A DNA stretch of 64,000 nt, taken from NCBI RefSeq assembly GCF_900105615.1, contig NZ_LT630003.1, positions 4,104,501-4,168,500 on the forward strand, given 5' to 3'. Position numbers and translations under genes: made by a program. Origin of the DNA: Lacrimispora sphenoides JCM 1415. GTDB lineage: Bacteria; Bacillota; Clostridia; Lachnospirales; Lachnospiraceae. Position 1 is the first letter of the stretch. The number at the start of each line of letters is the position of its first letter. Of the stretch, positions 35,376-44,822 are shown in pieces. The notes below the pieces were generated by a model. That model was not told the origin of the DNA. It did not search any database and was given only the letters and a program-made list of their open reading frames with translations.

Positions 35376-38228
35376 CTATGATTCCCGCTTCTTTTTATAG
35401 ACATTGATGATTTTTACCTCCAAAGCTATAAATCCTGCTGCCAGAATCACATCAGCCACGATGGCTGCGATCTGCCATGGAAGCATTCCGCCCTTTGCGT
35501 TATTTCCTTCGTAGGCACGGCTGTTTACCACCGTATACATAATGTTTTTACATGCCTTACGCATAGCCTGAAGGCTTGTAGCGCTGGATGTATCCTTTAA
35601 ATGGTTGGTTTCCGTATCATAGGCTACCAGCATGGCATCGTTGCCGTTCCGGATCTCCTGATCAGCATTCTGATATCCGTATCCGCCGAAATAATCTGTG
35701 AGCACGAAGCCGCGGAAGCCCCATTCATCCCGAAGCACCTTGTTAAGCAGTGCATCGGAAGCGCCTGCATATTCGGTTCCAATGTAGTTAAATGAGGACA
35801 TTACTGCCTTTGCTCCGCCTTCTTTTACCGCAATTTCAAATGGTCTTAAATAAATTTCACGGATTGCCTGTTCGCCGGACCAGGTACAAAGCATGTTGGT
35901 CCGGTTGGTTTCCTGGTCATTAAGGGCAAAATGTTTCATATAAGCATATACTCCATGACGTTCTGCACCCCTGATGGCACTGGCCGCCATTTTGCCTGCC
36001 AGGATTCCGTCTTCGGAATAATACTCAAAGTTTCTGCCTGCAAAGGCGGAACGGTGAGTATTCATAGCCGGTGCATACCAGCCGGATACCTTCATCTCGT
36101 CGGCCATCTTACCGATGCTTTCCCCGAATTCCTCTGCAATATCACGGTTCCAGGTATTTGCAATCAACACTGCGGAAGGAAAGCCGATCGAGCCGGTTCC
36201 CGTAAAGTTGTTGTTAATGGAGGCCGGCCCGTCACAATCCACGGTACCCACCTTATCCACGCTCTTAGCTGCTGACGTCTGATAACCTCCGATGGCGACC
36301 ATGGTATCCATTTCTCCCACGGTCAGCTGGTCAAGAAGCTTCTCCCACTGTGGATCGTCATAATCCAGCCCCCGCATGGCGGCAAGGCTCAGTCCATTCT
36401 TTGCGCCGGTTACCGGATTAATATCCTCAGCATTGTTATGGGCTGCCGGATCGTAATTGCTGTTGTTTACAAAGGTAGCCTTATATTTTTCCGGCATGGT
36501 TAAGTTTGCAGGCTTTGCCGTAGCCTCTTTATAATTTGCAAATCCGTCTTCGCGGGATAAATAAGCCGGTTCTCCCTTGGCATCCGCAAACCTGTTTTCC
36601 GCAGCCGCCTTATCGGTAGAGCGGGGATTGGACTCATCATAAATGGTTTCCGTAGCTGCTGTATAAATCTGTTCTTTGATGACATTATGGGAATCGGTCC
36701 GGATCGAGATTTTATAATCCCCTGCTTCCAGGACATAAGCGCCCTTCCCGGCTGCATCGTAGGATGCCATATCTTCCGCCTGGAATGAAACTGCAATGGA
36801 CTGGGACTGGCCCGGCTCCAGGAGATCTGTCTTATCAAAAACAATCAGGTTTGCAGAAGCCTTTTCAATTCCTCCGTTTGTATAGGGCGGATTGTAATAG
36901 ACCTCCACTACATCCTTTCCTGCTTTGTCTCCGGTATTGGTAACGGTAACATCAAAAGAAATCGTGCCGTCTGCTTCTGTGAGATTCCCCATTTCCTGAG
37001 AAAAAGAGGTATAGGACATGCCGTATCCAAAGGGATAAAGCACTGTCTTACTGTAATCGATCAGCCCTTCCTCTGCGGCAGTTTCATAGAAACGGTAACC
37101 AACGTAAATGCCTTCCACGTAATTGATAAAGCTGGGATAGGTTGCCTCTCCCTTAAATGCCTTACCTGCGAATTCATTCATGTTATCGTAGATAAAGCTT
37201 CCGAAATTATTATAGTCAGGGGTTGCTGTTAAGTCCACGGCAAAGGTGTCACTTGTTTTTCCTGAAGGGTTGACCGTACCGCTTACGATTTCACCAAGTG
37301 CCTCAAAGCCGGACTGGCCGGTTCCAGGACACCAGATGGCACTCTTTATCTGACTGTAATCATTGACAAAGCCAAGCTCCATGGCGTTTGCCCCGTTATA
37401 AACTAAAACAACATGATCAAAATTGGAACACACCAGATCTACCATGTCCTTTTCCGTCCTGCTTAATTGCAGATAATGCTCGCCGGCCTCAAAATCCTTA
37501 TATTCCGCAGAATTATCCGTATAAGTAACAGCGCTCACATCAGTAGGGAGATCGGCTCCCTCCCCTCCTACACGGGTAATCACGATCAGTGCCGTATCAG
37601 AAAATGCCTTTGCATCTGCCATCAGCTCACTGGTATAGGATTCCTTCAAAGGCTCCGGAAGCGTCCAGTCCTGTTCCCACATCCCTACATTGGGACGGTC
37701 GCCCCGGTATGCAGTATAGAAATCAGTAAGCCCGGTATTCAGTTTAAATCCTGCATCCTCAAGTCCCTGAAGCAGAGACACTGTTTCATATGCGTCAGAG
37801 AGGGAGCCTGAACCGGTACCTCCATAGCATGGATTTGTGGAAGCCCAGCCAAAGACGTTTAAATTGGAATCAGCCTTTAAGGGAAGTAAGTTTTCCTCAT
37901 TTTTCAAAAGAACGATCCCCTCTTCTGCAATTCTGGTACAAAGCTCTGTTGCTTTGTCTGATGTTTCTTTTGAAATCGTCCCGCTGCCGGTTGCAAGGGA
38001 AATCAGGCTAGACATTGGGCCCCAGCATATCATATTTACTACGATAACTACGGCTAGCACAATGGCCATGAGCCCCTGGTGCCGGATTAAATACCGGGTT
38101 GCAGCTTTCTTGTTCCTGCATACCACCATAACCACCACTGCGGCTGCAACTGCAATGGCCAATCCAATGAGGTACGGCACACAAAGGTTGACGATCTTTA
38201 ATACATCATCGATGTTGATTTGTAACAT
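35376..38228 (-). CDS. Membrane-anchored GH3 glycosidase with permuted domain order
   Basis: I chose the ATG at 38228, nine bases after GGAGGAGG; an ATG at 38237 is closer to the site. The 950 residues start with two membrane segments (about 12-37 and 53-75). The usual C-terminal GH3 sandwich comes first (EEGIVLLKNEENLLPLKADS), then an Fn3-like domain, and only then the barrel (VGTVDCDGPASIN to FVLTDYFGGYG, with the nucleophile Asp). A last membrane helix (WQIAAIVADVILAAGFIAL) ends the protein. Permuted GH3 enzymes are known from Ruminococcus albus and Butyrivibrio. The catalytic part should face outside. It heads the operon GH3-GH3-gtrA. Confidence 0.9.
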   Translation of the reverse strand: MLQINIDDVLKIVNLCVPYLIGLAIAVAAAVVVMVVCRNKKAATRYLIRHQGLMAIVLAVVIVVNMICWGPMSSLISLATGSGTISKETSDKATELCTRIAEEGIVLLKNEENLLPLKADSNLNVFGWASTNPCYGGTGSGSLSDAYETVSLLQGLEDAGFKLNTGLTDFYTAYRGDRPNVGMWEQDWTLPEPLKESYTSELMADAKAFSDTALIVITRVGGEGADLPTDVSAVTYTDNSAEYKDFEAGEHYLQLSRTEKDMVDLVCSNFDHVVLVYNGANAMELGFVNDYSQIKSAIWCPGTGQSGFEALGEIVSGTVNPSGKTSDTFAVDLTATPDYNNFGSFIYDNMNEFAGKAFKGEATYPSFINYVEGIYVGYRFYETAAEEGLIDYSKTVLYPFGYGMSYTSFSQEMGNLTEADGTISFDVTVTNTGDKAGKDVVEVYYNPPYTNGGIEKASANLIVFDKTDLLEPGQSQSIAVSFQAEDMASYDAAGKGAYVLEAGDYKISIRTDSHNVIKEQIYTAATETIYDESNPRSTDKAAAENRFADAKGEPAYLSREDGFANYKEATAKPANLTMPEKYKATFVNNSNYDPAAHNNAEDINPVTGAKNGLSLAAMRGLDYDDPQWEKLLDQLTVGEMDTMVAIGGYQTSAAKSVDKVGTVDCDGPASINNNFTGTGSIGFPSAVLIANTWNRDIAEEFGESIGKMADEMKVSGWYAPAMNTHRSAFAGRNFEYYSEDGILAGKMAASAIRGAERHGVYAYMKHFALNDQETNRTNMLCTWSGEQAIREIYLRPFEIAVKEGGAKAVMSSFNYIGTEYAGASDALLNKVLRDEWGFRGFVLTDYFGGYGYQNADQEIRNGNDAMLVAYDTETNHLKDTSSATSLQAMRKACKNIMYTVVNSRAYEGNNAKGGMLPWQIAAIVADVILAAGFIALEVKIINVYKKKRES

Positions 38229-38312
38229 TTCTTTCATCCTCCTCCATAAAAAATTACCACAAGCTGCGTGATATGTACTTCACTTTAGCATACTATGGAT
38301 TCTCAGGGCGGC

Positions 38313-38344
38313 TTTTTGCATAACCGGTCATATTTTATGCATAA
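38313..38344 (-). promoter_or_regulatory. Direct repeats upstream of the GH3 operon
   Basis: On the minus strand TTATGCATAAAA and TTATGCAAAAAG recur 21 bases apart, two helical turns, upstream of a weak TATGCT/TAAAGT -10 region. The arrangement suits a dimeric activator such as an AraC-family protein; none is encoded next to it. Confidence 0.4.
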
Positions 38345-38449
38345 TTAGCAATGGGCATGTCCTGTCCGGCCGGGGTTATTCCTCTGGTTTATGAGGAGGG
38401 GGTTAAAAGCGAGGAATCTGCAAAAAGAGAACATTCCGAATATAAACAG

Positions 38450-38493
38450 AATCCGGAAAAAAATCATATGTTCAGATTTTCTTCCGGATTTTT
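38450..38493. terminator. Terminator after the DUF2087 regulator gene
   Basis: AATCCGGAAAAAAATC and GATTTTCTTCCGGATT pair with one mismatch. T-rich sequence follows on the plus strand and a shorter one on the minus strand. Confidence 0.7.
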
Positions 38494-38525
38494 ATAATAG
38501 AATTATGGTAAGATTACAATTGAGT

Positions 38526-39299
38526 TTACTCCTTAAGCCAATATTCAGAGCCGGAATCCGTGCGGCAAAAGAAGCCGTATTCGATTAACAGCCGTCTGAT
38601 ATATGGAAAATCATGATATATCTCTTTCAAAGCATTGTTGATTTCAATTTCGCTGTAATGGACTCCTGGTAAAAACTTAGCTGCTATTTCACGGAGAACC
38701 ACGATTTTAGCCTTTTCCTTTGAAGGAAACTGCTTTACCGCCCCGCTTTTATCAAAATATCTGGACAAAATCTTTGTCTTTTCTTCTATGGTAACATCAT
38801 ATCGGTCATCTACCATTGTTGCAGTTTTATGAGCATCATAAAACTCTGTTACATCATTTTCTGATTTCATAGCTTCCTCCTTTTTATGAAGCAGTTCCAT
38901 TGTTGCTAAAAACAGCTTTGATTGCTTTTCATGTTCATGAAGCTTAAAGCGGTAATTCCGTACCGTCGAATAAGAAATGCCTTTTTGCGCAGCTATTTCT
39001 TTATCGGATAAGCCCTCTGTCATCAATTTTAATATGGAGTGCTGCAGCTTTGATAAGCCTAAAAAAGAAGGATTCATATTCATCAAATAATTCAGCATTG
39101 ATCCATGCTTTTCTTCGATATGGATGTCAGCCATTTTATATGCATCATAAAAATGACCGTCATAGGAATAAATCTCACCCTTGGTATAATGTTCATTGCA
39201 AATTAGACAGTAAACGGAATCATCATCTTCATAATATCCACTCATTAATTCTTCGGGTCCAGCCTGCCACAGAGATTTTCTGTCAAACAACTTTTTCAT
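38526..39299 (-). CDS. DUF2087-domain regulator with LuxR-type HTH
   Basis: From the ATG at 39299 the protein has 257 residues. After a Cys-containing N-terminal part (YCLICNEHYTKGEIYSY) comes a LuxR/GerE-like helix-turn-helix (LSKLQHSILKLMTEGLSDKE, IAAQKGISYSTVRNYRFKLH). The C-terminus is a DUF2087 domain (ILSRYFDKSGAVKQFPSKEK to FPYIRRLLIEYGFFCR). DUF2087 is common in Firmicute regulators of unknown signal. It is divergent in position from no gene; the promoter at 39391-39419 serves it alone. Confidence 0.85.
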   Translation of the reverse strand: MKKLFDRKSLWQAGPEELMSGYYEDDDSVYCLICNEHYTKGEIYSYDGHFYDAYKMADIHIEEKHGSMLNYLMNMNPSFLGLSKLQHSILKLMTEGLSDKEIAAQKGISYSTVRNYRFKLHEHEKQSKLFLATMELLHKKEEAMKSENDVTEFYDAHKTATMVDDRYDVTIEEKTKILSRYFDKSGAVKQFPSKEKAKIVVLREIAAKFLPGVHYSEIEINNALKEIYHDFPYIRRLLIEYGFFCRTDSGSEYWLKE

Positions 39300-39390
39300 G
39301 ATTATATCCATCCCATGCATCGTAACAATGCATATAATTCCTTTTCTTTATTTCCTGCATTCAAATATCAGGATACCCATAATAATGATT

Positions 39391-39419
39391 ATTATATAGT
39401 ATAATTTAATAAATGTCTA
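39391..39419 (-). promoter_or_regulatory. Promoter of the DUF2087 regulator
   Basis: On the minus strand TAGACA, a 17-base spacer and TATAAT lie in A/T-rich DNA about 90 bases before the start. The rest of the 39300-39598 gap holds no gene, apart from a short in-frame tail after the ABC ATPase stop (39514-39598). Confidence 0.65.
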
Positions 39420-39598
39420 TATATGAGCAAACATTTATTAATTTTGTTTACTTTTAAAGTGAATATCATCAGTGAGTCTCCCTTTAAGTACCGTTCAAAC
39501 ATCGCCGGATTTTACCCGAATGCCATAGGTATTTTCTTCCCGTTGGATTTACTTTCATCAGGCAGTTTTACTGTAAATATGTAATAAGCGCCCGTAAC

Positions 39599-40357
39599 CT
39601 ATATTTCAAAATCCCTCATCCGCAAAATAACCTGATTCATTCGGTTTTCCATGTCACGTCCGTTAAACTTTTTCAAAAAAAGCTCGGATTTAACAGCACC
39701 GTCTTTCATAAATAATACGCGGTCAGCCCTGGAGGCAACTTTTGCGTCATGGGTCACAAGAAAAACAGCCGTACCGCTTTTGTTGATATTTGAAAACAGC
39801 TCCATAATTTCATCCGATGATTTCGAGTTAAGTGCGCCGGTAGGTTCGTCAGCAAATAAAACCTCCGGCTCGTTCATAAGGGCGCGGCAGATACAGGCGC
39901 GTTGGAGCTGCCCGCCGGAAACCTCGGTAATATCTCTTTCTTCCAGCCCGGTTATGCCGGTTTTTTCTAACAATGTCTTCGCTTTTTTGATAATGCCGGC
40001 GGCATTTCTTCTGTTTTCCAGTAAGCTGGAAAGAATGATATTATCCAGAATATTCAGATTTTTCAGCATGGTAGGCTGCTGGAATACAAATCCCATCTTT
40101 GTTCTGCGAATATCTGCCAGTGCGTTTTCATTTAGCCGGGTCAGGTCCTCACCGTCAAATTGGATAGAACCGCTGTTGATGGTATCTGTACCGCTTAACG
40201 CAAAGAGCAGCGTAGACTTTCCGCAGCCGGACGGCCCCATCACTGCAACAAACTCTCCGGTTAATAGTTCTATATTTACTCCATTGAGTACACTCACCGC
40301 TTCCCGTCCTATGCCATAAGTTTTTATCATATTTTTTCCGCTTAAAATTTTCTTCAT
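39599..40357 (-). CDS. ABC transporter ATPase, LolD/MacB type
   Basis: The 252 residues have Walker A GPSGCGKST (about 41-49), the Q-loop FVFQQPTML, the signature SGGQLQRA, Walker B VLFADEPTGALNSKSSDEI and the switch His in LVTHDA. This subfamily partners FtsX-type permeases and works as a mechanotransmission or antibiotic/peptide export system. It starts three bases after its permease, with AAAGGAG in the permease's last codons. After the TAG stop the frame continues for 28 codons before TAA. Confidence 0.94.
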   Translation of the reverse strand: MKKILSGKNMIKTYGIGREAVSVLNGVNIELLTGEFVAVMGPSGCGKSTLLFALSGTDTINSGSIQFDGEDLTRLNENALADIRRTKMGFVFQQPTMLKNLNILDNIILSSLLENRRNAAGIIKKAKTLLEKTGITGLEERDITEVSGGQLQRACICRALMNEPEVLFADEPTGALNSKSSDEIMELFSNINKSGTAVFLVTHDAKVASRADRVLFMKDGAVKSELFLKKFNGRDMENRMNQVILRMRDFEI

Positions 40358-40360
40358 AGG

Positions 40361-42682
40361 CTACTCCTTTATATATTCCGATATCTTCAGGCCGGAGATA
40401 TCCGAAATTCCAAACCGTGTTGCCAGATAGACACAAGCCGCCATTAAAGCGGGGGAAAACAGGTAGGCAAACAACGGATTTATATCAAAGCGGAACGTGG
40501 ATGCACCGAAGGATGAAATCAAACCGATGCCCACCAGTTCTCCCAAAGTGTTTGCCAGGACAGTGCCTGTTAAGACGCCGGCGGCCAGTACGGCGGCCGG
40601 TCTCACCATATATTGCCGGCAAATATCTGCTTCTTTAAAGCCGAGGGATTTTAAAACGGCGATAGAATATCTATCCTTTGTCACAAGCATTTTCATAAAG
40701 AGAAGAGTGACCAGCACGGTGAGTATGGTGGCAGCGGCAATGGCGGCGTAAGAAGCCTTTTTAACCGCATCGGCAATCCCGCCAAAGGTCTGGCCGATGT
40801 ATTCATCTATATCTGATACCTTGGCATAGGAAAACTGCTCCTTGTATCGGGTTATCTTTTCATCTGTGGCAGCATCAGCCTGTAATTTTACCGGAATAAT
40901 ACTCCATAGAATACTGTCCTGACTGGTTTTAAAAACGGCCTTTGCCGTCTTGCCGCCATTGGTGATATCAGAATAGATCCCGCTTATGGTAAGCCGCTTC
41001 TCCTGACCGTCAATCATGAGCGTGATAATGTCATTTAGCCCTTTTTCGAGATCGCCCGCAACTAATGATGAAATAGCGATTTCCGATTCGCTCTGCGGGG
41101 CTCTGCCGGCTGAATACTCAATAGGGAACACTGATTGGTCGCCAAGTTCCACCTTGAGCTTTTCAGTGGTACTGTCCTCCATCTGCATATCAAACATATA
41201 ACTGGTCAGCACCGTGTATTTTTTAATATCTGTGTCCCGCGCCATCACAGCGGCTATCTCCGCTGTTTTTCCCGCAATATCGTTCGTCTGCTGGATATCA
41301 ATTCGCATATCACATTCGCCAATGCCCATATAAGTCATAAAGTTTCTCTGGGAGATGGTATTATAAATATTCTGAGGCACAATCATCAGAAACGAGGAAA
41401 TAACAAGCACCAAAAGCATTGTGCTGTAAAGCTTTTTTCGGGAAAGCACATCCTTTATGCCAAGAAAAATATTTGGTGGGAGTCCCCTGCTGCCGGATAG
41501 CCGAAAGCTTTTCGCAGTTTTGGCGCCACTCTGGGGTGCTCCAAACCGTATAGCCTCTGCCGCTGATACTTTTTTGAAGCGGCCCAGAACGCCGTTCACA
41601 TAAAGCACCACCACGAAAAAGATGACCCCTGCGCCTATTATTCCAAATGCCGTGCCGAGGCCGGAACTGCTGCTCTCGCCCATATACAGGCGAATATTCT
41701 CCATCAAAGGCTCTTTTGCGCGCAGAGACAAGATGAATCCAGCTGTGCAAGCAATTCCAGCGAGAGCGCCATACTTCGCCAGATAAAGCTTTTTAATGCT
41801 TCCAACCTGCAGGCCGATGGCTTTTAATACGCCAATTTCCCGGTAATCCTCTTCTATCTTGGCAATCAGGGTAAAACGTATGCACAGGAAATTGATCATG
41901 ATTACAAGGACGCTGATAAGGATAAGCATCGCTATCATCATACCGTCATCAAGGGCATTTACCAGCTTAAACAGGGAATGGGTGATGGCGGGAGGCCCGT
42001 TTGCCGGAAGTCCTGCGGCAATATAGCCGGATTCAAAAGCGGAAACAGCGGAACTGTCGCTGAAGCGGAACTCTATCAGATACTCCAGCTTTCCAAATCC
42101 CCTGATTTTTTCAAAATCACTTTCATTGATAAGAAACCGCTTGGAGGAAATCATGGAAGCGTTCATTTGAGAATCCCGCAGGAAACCAGCTACCGTAAAG
42201 GAAACACCGTGAATGGTTATGCTGTCGCCAATACTTGCCAGCCCCTGCTTCATGTAGTTTATGGGAACATAGATCTCTCCTTTGGCCGGGTAAATAATAT
42301 TGCCATCCAAATCCAGCAGAAAATCAAAGCGTTTGCTCTGCACCGAAAGGCCGTTATCCTGCACGGAACCTGCAAGGGAGTTTTCGCCAATGACAATCTC
42401 TGCGCCCTCAATGTTTAGAAAGGAAAGCACCTGAAAATCTTCTACATTCTTTTCCGTATCTGCAAAGGCAGAAAGCCGTTCCATATCAATATCGCCGGAA
42501 TGCATCTGCATAAAATGCGGCGTTTGAGCTCTTAACATCATGTTGCTGATCGCAGAGAACAAATTCACCGATAATATCGCGGCAAGGGAGGTAAGCATTG
42601 CCGCAAGCAGAATAAATGCGGTGATGGTGATGGTAATCAGTTTACTTTTCCTTACATCGTTTATTATTATTTTTCTGTACAC
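40361..42682 (-). CDS. FtsX-family ABC permease
   Basis: The 773 residues have a first membrane helix (16-40), a large extracytoplasmic domain (about 41-250), three helices (250-380), a second extracytoplasmic domain and three more helices near the C-terminus. This is the two-FtsX-repeat layout. The family motifs are REIGVLKAIGLQ and DRYSIAVLKSLGFKEADI. The GTG start at 42682 is five bases after GGAGGTG and lies within the end of the MFS gene (16-base overlap). With the ATPase it forms a complete exporter, possibly for a peptide or antibiotic. Confidence 0.9.
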   Translation of the reverse strand: MYRKIIINDVRKSKLITITITAFILLAAMLTSLAAILSVNLFSAISNMMLRAQTPHFMQMHSGDIDMERLSAFADTEKNVEDFQVLSFLNIEGAEIVIGENSLAGSVQDNGLSVQSKRFDFLLDLDGNIIYPAKGEIYVPINYMKQGLASIGDSITIHGVSFTVAGFLRDSQMNASMISSKRFLINESDFEKIRGFGKLEYLIEFRFSDSSAVSAFESGYIAAGLPANGPPAITHSLFKLVNALDDGMMIAMLILISVLVIMINFLCIRFTLIAKIEEDYREIGVLKAIGLQVGSIKKLYLAKYGALAGIACTAGFILSLRAKEPLMENIRLYMGESSSSGLGTAFGIIGAGVIFFVVVLYVNGVLGRFKKVSAAEAIRFGAPQSGAKTAKSFRLSGSRGLPPNIFLGIKDVLSRKKLYSTMLLVLVISSFLMIVPQNIYNTISQRNFMTYMGIGECDMRIDIQQTNDIAGKTAEIAAVMARDTDIKKYTVLTSYMFDMQMEDSTTEKLKVELGDQSVFPIEYSAGRAPQSESEIAISSLVAGDLEKGLNDIITLMIDGQEKRLTISGIYSDITNGGKTAKAVFKTSQDSILWSIIPVKLQADAATDEKITRYKEQFSYAKVSDIDEYIGQTFGGIADAVKKASYAAIAAATILTVLVTLLFMKMLVTKDRYSIAVLKSLGFKEADICRQYMVRPAAVLAAGVLTGTVLANTLGELVGIGLISSFGASTFRFDINPLFAYLFSPALMAACVYLATRFGISDISGLKISEYIKE

Positions 42683-43968
42683 AGTTCACCTCCCCGCTCC
42701 AGCCCCCTGACGGACTTAATATTGTATAAAAGAATGGCCGTTACAGATAACAGCAGACCTGCTATTATAATCAATAGTCCAATGCCTCTGCCGCTTCCTA
42801 CGCCGATTACCTTTCCCATACTATTTGCCAGCGCGCCATCCTCTACCAGCAAAGGGATAAATACATAGTCGGCAAGCGGACCTAAAATGCTGTAAGCAAT
42901 CACATAGCCTAGCTGGGAGATAATGCCGATCAGTCCCCAGACCCTGCCTTGCACATCGTTGCTGATATTGGTACGGATCAGAAAATCAATGCTTGTGTTT
43001 GCAAATGGAAGCATTGAAAAAAAGAGAAAACCAAAAATGCAGATTAAAATAATGTTTTCTCTAAACCCGTAGCCTGCCATAAAGATACCGGCAAAAAAGA
43101 GCGAGGCAAAAAGCATTTGTGCAAAGCCCTTTTTTATGGGAACCATGCCAAGAATAAGGCTGCTTACCAGCATACCCATGGCGGAAATCGTAGTGGCAAC
43201 CCCCAGCACCGAACTGTCGGTAAATCCAAGTATCATTGGGGTATAAAGAGACTGGATGCAGCCTAAAAAGAAAGAAATGCCGATTCCCGATAAAACCAGT
43301 GTGAACACGCCCCGGTTCTGGGTGAGCGCAGTAAATCCGGTTCTAAACTCATGGAAGAAAGATTCTTTATATTCGGAAGCTTTGGCAGCAAGCCCCCTTC
43401 GTACCACAAACGTCACCATTACGGTCAGAAAGATTGTGCAAATGTCTATCATAAGCAGAAGCTTTATATCTGAAACCTGTAACAGGAACCCCGCGATGAG
43501 CGGCGAGATCAAAAACTTTGCGGAACCGGACAATTGTACCAGTCCGCTTGCTTTTGAGTATTCTTCTTCTGTCAGCAGGTCAGTAATTGTCGCTTTGAAC
43601 GCCGGTTCTATGAGTGAAGAAAACACCGAACTGATGGTAACGCCTATTCCGATCTGCCAAAGCAGCGCTGGGCCATTCATCATACAAATCAGGATATAGA
43701 TAAGCCCCAAAGCAGAAAGCCCATCGCCGAGTATCATTAAAAGCCTGCGGTCGTATTTATCCGCAAGCACCCCTGCAAACGGAGTGAGCAGGAGTCCCGG
43801 TAAAAAAGCCAACAAGATAATCAGTGTACTGGAGGACGCAAGCCCGGTCTGCTCAAATACATATACGCCAAGCCCGAAAGATGTAATGCCGCTGCCTATG
43901 GCGGCGACAAAGCTGCCGGAGCACAACATGAGAAATTTTATAAATGGTTTTCCCGTGTTCTTATTCAT
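42667..43968 (-). CDS. Major facilitator superfamily efflux protein
   Basis: From the ATG at 43968 (GGAGGAGG upstream) it has 433 residues and about 12 membrane helices. The A motif GVLADKYDRRLLMILGD lies between helices 2 and 3. It matches MFS_3/enterobactin-exporter-like (macrolide efflux) transporters. It overlaps tetR by eight bases upstream and the permease gene downstream, so the four genes form one tight operon controlled by the TetR protein. Confidence 0.9.
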   Translation of the reverse strand: MNKNTGKPFIKFLMLCSGSFVAAIGSGITSFGLGVYVFEQTGLASSSTLIILLAFLPGLLLTPFAGVLADKYDRRLLMILGDGLSALGLIYILICMMNGPALLWQIGIGVTISSVFSSLIEPAFKATITDLLTEEEYSKASGLVQLSGSAKFLISPLIAGFLLQVSDIKLLLMIDICTIFLTVMVTFVVRRGLAAKASEYKESFFHEFRTGFTALTQNRGVFTLVLSGIGISFFLGCIQSLYTPMILGFTDSSVLGVATTISAMGMLVSSLILGMVPIKKGFAQMLFASLFFAGIFMAGYGFRENIILICIFGFLFFSMLPFANTSIDFLIRTNISNDVQGRVWGLIGIISQLGYVIAYSILGPLADYVFIPLLVEDGALANSMGKVIGVGSGRGIGLLIIIAGLLLSVTAILLYNIKSVRGLERGGELCTEK

Positions 43969-44608
43969 AGGCGCCTCCTCCATCCATTTGAAATAGTTCT
44001 ATCACCCTGTCAAATCTTCCCGGTTCTGCGCCGAACAATCTTTCCAGATTAAATATAAACGCCTTAACCCTTCCCAAAAGTTCTTCACCTGTAAGCTTCT
44101 CAGCGTAATCATCAAAAACCGCATTGATATAAGCCACAACCATTTCCAAGCTCTCATAGGGATAAGGGGTGTTGAATAAACCCTCACTGATACCATCCTC
44201 AATAATTTCCATAAGAATAGGCGGGATGCCTTCCATCATTGCCTGATGTGTTTTCTGATGCATCAAAGCATTCTGCGGCTTGTGCATCTGCCGGGTGAGC
44301 TCTGATTTTCCATCTTTATCACCATTCATGGCAATAAAAGTTCTGACCAGCCGTTCCAACACAGGAATACTTTTATCCGCAGCAATCTGCCTGGCCGCAG
44401 TCAAAAACTCCGTGTTGCGCCGATTAATAAGTGCATCCAAAATATCTTCCTTTGATTTGAAATGATAGTATATTGTTCCCCGCGCAATTCCGGCTTTCTC
44501 TATAATGGCGCTGATGGTCGTTCCATCAAAGCCATCACTGTTAAAAAGGTCTGCGGCAGCATCCAGTATTTCATTCTTACGCACATCAGCGTCTTTTATA
44601 ATTCGCAT
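43961..44608 (-). CDS. TetR-family repressor
   Basis: From the ATG at 44608 (GAGGAG upstream) the protein has 215 residues. The N-terminal helix-turn-helix is AADLFNSDGFDGTTISAIIE, KAGIARGTIYYHFKSKEDIL. The ligand domain is the variable remainder. It is the first gene of its operon and its promoter is covered by a perfect 41-bp palindrome, so it almost certainly represses itself and the two transporters. The inducer is unknown. Confidence 0.93.
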   Translation of the reverse strand: MRIIKDADVRKNEILDAAADLFNSDGFDGTTISAIIEKAGIARGTIYYHFKSKEDILDALINRRNTEFLTAARQIAADKSIPVLERLVRTFIAMNGDKDGKSELTRQMHKPQNALMHQKTHQAMMEGIPPILMEIIEDGISEGLFNTPYPYESLEMVVAYINAVFDDYAEKLTGEELLGRVKAFIFNLERLFGAEPGRFDRVIELFQMDGGGAYE

Positions 44609-44622
44609 AACATTGCTCCTCA

Positions 44623-44687
44623 ATAATCGGTATTAGACTGACGTTCAGTCTAATACCGATTATAGGATGCAACACTGTCAGTGTCAA
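44623..44687 (-). promoter_or_regulatory. TetR operon promoter with 41-bp palindrome
   Basis: On the minus strand TTGACA (44682-44687), a 17-base spacer and TATAAT (44659-44664) form a perfect promoter. From 44623 to 44663 a 19-3-19 perfect palindrome (half-site ATAATCGGTATTAGACTGA) overlaps the -10 and the start site. A second palindrome, ACACTGTCAGTGT (44672-44684), lies in the spacer. Confidence 0.9.
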
Positions 44688-44780
44688 TATAAATTTTTTG
44701 TTGCGATACATAGCCGTATGGTATCATATCGATTTGTAAGAAGTTTCTTTCTTACTTTGACATATTTCTTACTTTGATAT

Positions 44781-44811
44781 AAAAAATGCTGCTCAAAAAA
44801 TGAGCAGCATT
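44781..44811 (-). terminator. Terminator of the FAH-family gene
   Basis: AATGCTGCTCA and TGAGCAGCATT pair perfectly; on the minus strand TTTTTT follows. Confidence 0.9.
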
Positions 44812-44822
44812 CCTATTTTATC

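Noticed and set aside
38341..38449. Possible short gene starting near a GAGGAGGGGG run at 38392
   Set aside because: The frame that follows has no recognisable protein character and overlaps the terminator of the DUF2087 gene.
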